DNA of 64,000 nucleotides from Pholis gunnellus (taxonomy: Eukaryota; Chordata; Actinopteri; Perciformes; Pholidae), in NCBI GenBank assembly GCA_910591455.2, contig OU342816.1, forward strand, positions 14,264,638-14,328,637, read 5' to 3'. This document shows, one piece after another, positions 57,373 through 64,000 of the stretch. Below the pieces are notes generated by a model. That model was not told the origin of the DNA and did not search any database. It worked only from the letters and a program-made list of their open reading frames with translations. Every line of letters starts with the position of its first letter. Position 1 is the stretch's first letter. Position numbers and translations under genes: made by a program.

Positions 57373-60300
57373 TGTTTGCTTACTGAAATAACAACCTTCA
57401 CCTAATCTTTATGTTTGTTATGTAAGCTAACAATTAAAAGATTATGAAGCACAGTTGGCTCTTTCTACAGCTGTTCTCTGCCTTGTTTGTTGGCAGTTAG
57501 GCTTGGTTAGAAGCTTTATGCTTCACCAGGCAGACCTCAAGTCTGACATGTTAGGATCTGGTCCACACTGTCTTTGCAGCTGTTCACAGCCTTAAATCTC
57601 ATTGGCTATCCACAATGTCAATTCCAAAGAGATTCACAACCGTCTGAAAGTGCCCGTCACTTTGATTTGTATCAGTCTGCCAGGAAACAAACCTTGCACT
57701 ACAAAACCAGAGCAGCAACAGCAACAAAGGCTTTTTTCTTTTTTCAGCATATCAGATCCAACCGATGCTTCTCAGTCCATAGGCTTTAGTCACTCAAATC
57801 GGATTTCCAAATAGCTTTTTCCTTCCTCGAAACGCAAAAAACACAGACTCACACACAGTACTTTGCAGACGGCACCGCATCTCTTGCTGCACAGTGAGGC
57901 CCGCCATGACTACATCGCAATGTATACCAGTGTCCTCTGTCACTGAGTTTATCTGGTGTGGCGGAGAAGTTCTGCACAGCAATTATTTGGAGGGCGAAAT
58001 GATGGACCTTCATCTGCTTCCGATTGAAAAATTGCGTCGCCTATGTAGTTTATGAAGCCTACAATATTACCACAGCAACCCAAATGCACATAAATTAGTC
58101 ATGTGTATGGTGTGGATGTAATTGTGGATGTAATTCCCTCCCTTTTTTTCTTTTTTCTATTTACATTTTTCTTTATAAAAGCCTCGACAGGTGTTGTAAA
58201 TTAGCGTTTCACTACAAACACTTAACACAGTGAATCTGGTCCTTTGTGCATACATATATGTTACAATTCTAATGCCGCTGTGATGTCCATATCAAATCAA
58301 ATAAACATAACATGTCTGGACGCTTTCCTAGCCATGTTATATATGTAAGTGTGTCTCTTTTCTGTGCTTTGTTTTTAAGTCCTGTAGTATAGATCTTCAC
58401 ATATGCCACATTATTTACGTATTTCTGTCTCTTGTCTTTCTCTCTAGGTAAGTGAGTTTGGGCTTCCCTCTTCTTCCATCCTGAAACAAGGACCTCTCAC
58501 CCTACTCGTCAGAGAATGCCCCCTGGAGATAGCGGCTGCCGATGTGATTCATAGGCAGTGGTGCTGGTTTAAAAATATTCCTCCTCCTCCTATTCCCTCT
58601 GCTCCACTTCACTCTGACTGTCAGAGGAAATTAAGCCAGCTCCTGTTCCCCACAAAACAGGACTGGGGAAGTGGCTCTGTAAGCTTGAATCATTTTAATG
58701 TCCCCTAACTCTTTCCAGTCATGGACTCTGTGTTCATGTTGTTGTAAAATGTGACAAAGAGGCTGGAATGATGTCAAGGCAACAGGGAGAAGTGGGCAGT
58801 GACGCAGTGAAAGGACAAACGTGGTGTTTAGAGGGTGGCGACGCATTGTCTTTGTGCTAAAAAGCTGTCTTTTCTGGTTCAGCCCCTGCTGAGAACTGAT
58901 TATTAGCCGGTTGGTCCCTGACCTGCATTGATGCACAGAACCAATTAATCATTGGTCTTTATCTCGACCTTTGTTCATTTGGGTCGTTGGCAAAGTATGT
59001 TGTTGACCTTGTGCCTTGTGGGTTTTGTCTTTTTCCGATGTACCTTCCCAAATGAGATACTCAATCAGCATGGGTGGACTATGAGTAAGCAGAATATGTG
59101 ATCGTTCTACTTGAGGTCCAAAAGTTTCCACAACTCTGGGAAATAATCTCGACCTTGACAGGGGACGATAAATAATTATCATTACAATGTCTGATAGAGT
59201 TTTGCTCCATGTGATTATCCTCCCTCCCTTGTCCTTCCTGCTGATATTGGCCTGAAGTACGCTTTATCTTCACCTTCCAGGCGGACCAGATTAATCCAGT
59301 GAAATGTGTTTTAGCTAAGTCAGTGCACTAAATGGTGAGAAGAGGGAACCCAGTGGTTCTGTGTCTCTTGAATTACAATGAGATTGAGTCCTTCTTCAAA
59401 AATGGGAGAACAGTGTTTATGCTGCAAAGATCAATCACTTCATAGAGCATTGTTTGGGTTTTAACTTTTGAGGACCTTGTTGGCTTTGGGGATGACGAAT
59501 TTTTCAGCAATGCACTCGCGGACCCGACATCCAACTGATGCAATGGGGCTGCAATTGTTTTTCGCTTTTGAACAGTGGTTTCTCAGATCGCCGGAGTTGC
59601 CTTACTGTGTCCCTGCTGGAGTGGCTCTGCTGCGAAGTCATTCATTTCAGATCCAGACTGCAGCTTTTATTGGGAGATTGTGTGCTGGGCGAGGCGAAGC
59701 AAATTAACCAAGGCCTGCGAAGGTTAAATGCTGCTACTGGGGACTTTGTGCGTGAGGCGGGCGATGCCACATCATTGGCAGCGCCCATCTAGTCTATTCC
59801 GTCTTGTCAATAATGGCTGTCCACGTCACAGCCCATTCATGTTCCCTGTGTCCATTGTAATGTCACATTGCACGGAACATTTTTGGCAGCAAAACAAGAG
59901 TCCGGCATTAATTTTCACTCCATTCATCGTCATATTTCTTTGCGTGTTCACAGTGTGGTTGAATGGAGCTTTGTTCAGATCCATACAGATGACCTTAGTT
60001 TCGTCCCCCCATTTGTCCTCAGTGCACTGGCTCAATGGGTTGCTGTGTTCACTCTGATACAGACAGCGTGGCCCCTAAAGGCCCGAGGACTCCCAGATGA
60101 TGGAGAGGCTGAGACATCTGCCATGGAAGTACAGATGGTAGCCTTGGGTACACTGTACCCTGTTGAAACTGAGAAATATGATTTCAACCCAAGTAAGCTG
60201 TATTGAACGAGACGGCTCCTGCAGTAGTCCTCAGGTTGTTGGTGCAGGCAGTGAGTGGTTGATTGATTACTGTACAGTATTCCTACAAGAGAGAGGTGAC

Positions 60301-60773
60301 CTATGACGCAACCAAAAACCAAGGGGGTGGGTTTCATTTCATCATTGGTGGGGACACATATTAAGTGGGGGGTCTGGACGTCGTTAATTAATTCATGATG
60401 TGCGGGACTTCAATAGCTCATATGTGTTTTTAGCAGGATTTCCGTTCATGTTTAAAACTTTCTGCACATTCAAAACATTTCCCATAAATGTTCTCTGAGA
60501 AGTGTCATATTTTGAGGAAAATAGTGATGTTACGATAATAAAGAGGTAATTTAATGAGGATGAAGTCGTACTATAAAAAAGAAAAGTACTTCCCTGCTGT
60601 TCAGTGTGCATTATGTTATTGCTCTACTGATATGGCAGTATCCTTTTCAGGCATTTTTCCGTGCTAGAGTGCAATAGAGGCAATAGAGGAAGGGGACGAG
60701 GTTCACACAGGATCGGAAGCCCCGTTAAATGCATCAAAAGCACATTTCACTGCGCTGTAAACAAACAATTCTG

Positions 60774-60776
<3 letters not shown>
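57373..60776. other. non-coding, repeat-poor
   Basis: 58440-58960 is enhancer-like: CCCCTGGAGATAGCGG, GAGGAAATTAAGCCAG, CATTTTAATGTCCCC, CCAATTAATCATTGG (nearly palindromic). A TCTCTCTAG followed by GTAAGTGAG at 58438-58455 puts acceptor- and donor-like signals back to back without an exon. 59460-60200 has overlapping open frames up to 112 codons with no domain. Nothing can be called a gene. Confidence 0.45.

Positions 60777-60824
<48 letters not shown>
60777..60824. repeat. (GT)n microsatellite, 24 units
   Basis: Uninterrupted GT dinucleotides. Confidence 0.97.
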
Positions 60825-60829
<5 letters not shown>

Positions 60830-61545
60830 ACAAGGATAAGGCAAACAAGTTTGCTGAATTCGATATGCTAACCAACACCCTTGCAATAAACCAGCAATAT
60901 GTTTAAATGTTACATTACAGTTCCCTTGAAATATATGTGTACAGGCAGCGATTTCATAATCATAGATTGTGGTTTTAAGCAGGCACATAAAAGTGTTATC
61001 TGTATTTGTCAGAGTGTAATTAAGTTTCTCTCTTCATTGTCCATAGGAATTTTATTTGTAGGATGTAGTTTTGTAGGAATGTTTCACCGTTATTGGATTT
61101 CCATTCTATCAACTGCACTGACAGTCCCTTTGATTTGCCGTCTCGTTTCACTACATTCAGGAGATCCATAGGCAAAAATGCTTTGCTCAAATTGAAACAT
61201 TTTTCTTTAACGCACCGTCACCTCAGTTAGCAACACAGAGAATGAACCTGAATCTGTTTGCGTTGAAATTAATTTGTATGCAATAATTCATGTTCAGAAT
61301 AAACACACCTTAAGAACAGTCTAGCATTTCATTATCCAATACGTTTGTGGCTGCAATGAGCATTACAGCTTCAGGGGACCACAGCCGGGGTTTTAGATAT
61401 CGACACTTGTTGAGCAAAAAACAATCTTCCGGAAAATAATCGTCTCACAGATTATGATACTTCAACAAATATAAAGAGATGCATTCAATTTTACATTCAA
61501 AGTAGCTCAAGAAAATGATACATACAAAGGCCTCAGTCATAAGAA
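60825..61545. other. non-coding, nothing recognised
   Basis: AT-rich, with chance open frames only. Confidence 0.55.
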
Positions 61546-62121
61546 ATGCCTGTCGTGTGCACACTTGTCATTTTTCTTGAAAAGAAACGCTTTGAAAAAG
61601 CCTCCTCAAGCTCGCCAGGCTGTCCTCTGTTCTCCTTTTGCGTTGTGTGGAAGGTGTGTGCGTGTGCCAGGGCCTTCAAACACCGCCTGTCCATCCTTCC
61701 TTTGTACCTCGTCTGGCTGGTGTCCTCCCACTACTGCTGCTTCGTGTTTGGAAGGGCCAGCAGGGCCAGCATGGAGAAGGGAAGGAGGGCCGTCTGTGCC
61801 CAGCCTGGCCACCTGGCTGCCCAGAGGGGAAGGGGGCGTGGAGGGTGGTGGAGCAGAGGAAGCGGGTCAGCGGGAAAAAGAGACATTTTCCCTCCTCTTT
61901 CTCTCTCTCTCGCTCTCATTTTCTCCCGGGCCTTCTGTTCTCTCAGAACTCCTTTCTTCCTCATTCTTCTTGCTTTCACACTTTGTCCCTCGCACCTCCA
62001 TCCTGGTTATCTTGCAATGGTTTCTTACTTCGCCCATGGCCTTCTGGAGCCCAGTTCATATCAAAGTCTATTAGAAACTCTGAAAGTAATGGATATAAAA
62101 TCCAGTTTTAAAAAAAAATGA
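61546..62121. other. GC-rich block open in all plus frames
   Basis: All three plus-strand frames stay open for 157-191 codons and the minus strand for 68-82. Composition is clearly more GC-rich than the flanks, with a pyrimidine tract (TCTTTCTCTCTCTCTCGCTC) at about 61899-61918. None of the translations contains a known domain; runs such as LSLSLSFS come from the CT repeat. No convincing splice pair or conserved start was seen. It may be an exon of an unrecognised gene, a GC-rich regulatory block or simple-sequence-derived DNA; the last two seem likelier. Confidence 0.35.
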
Positions 62122-62444
62122 AAATGCAGACATTTTATATCAAATGAAATGAAATATATTTTTGTGAAAAGAAGAAACTTGCAGTACTTCCATGTATATA
62201 TACAATTCAAATGATAAGATCATATTTTCTCTACAGAAGAGACCGAGTCAGCTGTATAACTAATGAGCAGGAGAGATTCATTTTTTCTCCTCGTGGACGG
62301 TGCATTATCTGTTCCTGTTTGTGTTCTGGCTACCTGGCCGATCTCTGCCGTCCTTCTGCCACAGCCTCACTTCCCGTCTGCTCTCTGTGGTGGATGGACA
62401 GTGCCTGCCCTTGCCAGACTGCAAACTGCTGGGCATTACCTATG

Positions 62445-62460
62445 GTTCACCTAGGTGAAC
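62445..62460. other. perfect 16-bp palindrome GTTCACCTAGGTGAAC
   Basis: Exact dyad symmetry. It contains CACCT and AGGTG back to back (ZEB-type E-box halves), or read differently two AGGTGAA half-sites close to nuclear-receptor AGGTCA, in everted orientation. Confidence 0.9.
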
Positions 62461-63339
62461 ATCTGACAAACAGAAGAGTATGATCCAGTAGCAGCCATGT
62501 GTAACAGAATGGATACCTTTACACCAAAACATCTAAAACAATAAAAGGTGTATATATGCCCCACAAGCAAATACAACTCTTCGTTCTATCTTTTGACTGC
62601 TGGTCTGCATCACTGATGCAGTTTGTCTGTGTGTGACATCGTGGTTTTTCATATTAAAGTTGGAAGCAATTTGTATGATTTTGCTTCTTTTGTATCTTTT
62701 TAAAAAGCTAGAAGTTAGATTTATTTACTGTTTATTTGCACACACTTTATTCACGTACGCCTAATAAAACGTCTTCCACTGAAAAGAAAAACAACCCGGT
62801 AGGAAGCCTAAAATCTGTGTGATCTGTTTACCCCAAATACTTCCATTTACAGGAACACCTCCGTACAGTGTGTCCTCAGACTGAAACATTTCAGCACATG
62901 TGGCAGGAGCTGTGCAGTGTATTTTCTTACATTTTTTCATCTCTGACTATGACCTTGCTTGACCTTAAGTTCTAGAAAAACCTCACCCTGCTCCAAGGTG
63001 AAAAACAAAAAACCCCGGCCAATTTGTACCACCATTTATTTGTGTGCGAGTGGATAACCCCTGCTTTTTTCCTGATCTTTAAAGTTCATGGACAATTCAA
63101 GCAGCAGGGCGTAAACATATTCAAAATGTTGCCAAAGGCTTTACACCTTTTGTCAACATCAGTTATGTGCGCTTGCCAAAAGAAGCTCTGCTTTTATCGA
63201 CTTTAGTTTGGTCGTATGCCTGATGGACGTTTTACACAGTATTTAACAAGCTCTTTAAACCGTCTCCCGCATCACTGTGCATTTAATATGTGCACCTAAC
63301 ATGCATGTTCATTATTTGAATCTACTTCCCATTTCGAAA

Positions 63340-63570
63340 GACTTTTGAACCTTAATTATTTTGACGCTCTTCTGGAGGAGCTGACACATGGTGCAGAGGT
63401 CAAACTGTGAGGCCAGGTGAAACTAAACCCACCATATTGCAGTCTCCTCTGCCTCCTCCCTCCGCTGCCTCTCCCCTTGGGCTGATAATAGAGATTTGGG
63501 GCTCCCCCGCTGCTCGCGCCACCTGTGATATTATCTCTGAGCTCGACCAGGCAAGGTGGGACTCTTAGCC
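63340..63570. promoter_or_regulatory. candidate enhancer with GATA and E-box words
   Basis: Repeat-free block with CCTTAATTATTTTGACG, AGGTCAAACTGTGAGG (nuclear-receptor-like half-site), GGCTGATAATAGAGATTTGG, and GCCACCTGTGATATTATCTC (E-box CACCTG next to GATA/TTATC words). Motif clustering suggests a regulatory element; function and conservation are inference. Confidence 0.35.
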
Positions 63571-64000
63571 CTCTCTATGGGACAGAGGAATTAGAATTAA
63601 CTTTATGGCTAAGTGGATCGGATGTCTGGAATCTGAAGGATGAGCAGAAGGCATTCAATTGAAATTGTTTCTTTTTCTTTTTTTCCAGGAGAGGAGAAAC
63701 ATATGTGCATGCATAAAAAGGGAAGCTCTTTTGTGAGGCAAGGGCTTCGTTATAAAACCTTCTGACTCTTAAAGTGGAAAACGATACATTTATGTAAAGT
63801 TTACTGCTTGTCATACAGTCTTAGGGGATTAATAATAGTGATGTGAATGGTCTATAAAGGTCCATTTGAGTAGAACGACAAATTCTGAAGCATTCCTGAC
63901 AGAAGATAATCTTAAAAAAAAGAAACGGTACCATAATACCATTGAGGTCTAAGATAGAAACACTGTAGTTAACAATATTGTTAACATTTGTAGTAACTGT

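Larger units (their letters stand above)
62122..64000. other. non-coding, candidate regulatory stretches
   Basis: No gene called. TTTTCTCTACAG at 62226-62237 resembles a splice acceptor, followed by balanced sequence to 62460, and AATAAAA signals occur at 62538 and 62763, so a 3' terminal exon of a non-coding transcript is conceivable but unsupported. The palindrome at 62445-62460 and the 63340-63570 block are listed separately. Confidence 0.4.

Noticed and set aside
58438..58455. Exon boundary (TCTCTCTAG then GTAAGTGAG)
   Set aside because: Acceptor and donor signals touch each other, leaving no exon.
1..64000. CRISPR array, rRNA genes, integrated virus or toxin gene
   Set aside because: No regularly spaced direct repeats, no rRNA text and no recognisable viral or toxin protein were seen on either strand.

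Overview
The window looks like nuclear DNA of a teleost fish, most likely perch-like, and it behaves as a gene desert or the inside of very large introns. The host assignment rests on degraded mobile elements that are typical of ray-finned fish: a Rex3-type LINE tail, an L2/CR1-type LINE reverse transcriptase, Tc1-like transposase ends, a PIF/Harbinger-type MITE, a short MITE with GGGCTGGGC ends, and several low-copy dispersed repeat families. Long (TG)n, (CA)n and (TA)n microsatellites and a generally AT-rich background agree with this.

No stretch can be called as a functional protein-coding gene. Almost all open reading frames are short chance frames. Those with recognisable protein similarity are dead transposon relics, all on the minus strand: Tc1-like at about 1.7 and 7.8 kb, a LINE C-terminus at 20.8-21.0 kb, Rex3-type at 25.6-26.2 kb, and L2-type at 47.6-48.8 kb. 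No rRNA, tRNA, CRISPR or bacterial-type operon structure is visible.

Layout: 1-9.6 kb is mostly single-copy DNA with two Tc1 fragments and a (TG)n array. 9.6-24 kb holds most of the dispersed repeats (families A, B and C, named here), twin (TA)n arrays, a LINE tail and a clean 312-bp MITE. 24-47 kb is largely repeat-poor and contains the stretches that look most like conserved regulatory DNA (27.4-28.0 kb and 40.8-41.2 kb). 47.6-57.4 kb again carries mobile elements. 57.4-64 kb is repeat-poor except for one (TG)n array, with a GC-rich pyrimidine-streaked block at 61.5-62.1 kb and a perfect 16-bp palindrome at 62.4 kb.

The likeliest biological role is long-range regulation of a neighbouring developmental gene. 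That is an inference from low repeat density, clustered TAAT/TTAATT homeodomain-type cores and absence of exons; no cross-species comparison could be run. Nothing here amounts to a clear new system. The best leads are the symmetric sites (a GATA-type hairpin at 30.8 kb, the 62.4 kb palindrome, a CpG-rich inverted repeat at 10.3 kb), the dispersed-repeat families and one unexplained protein-like minus-strand block at 19.2-19.5 kb.
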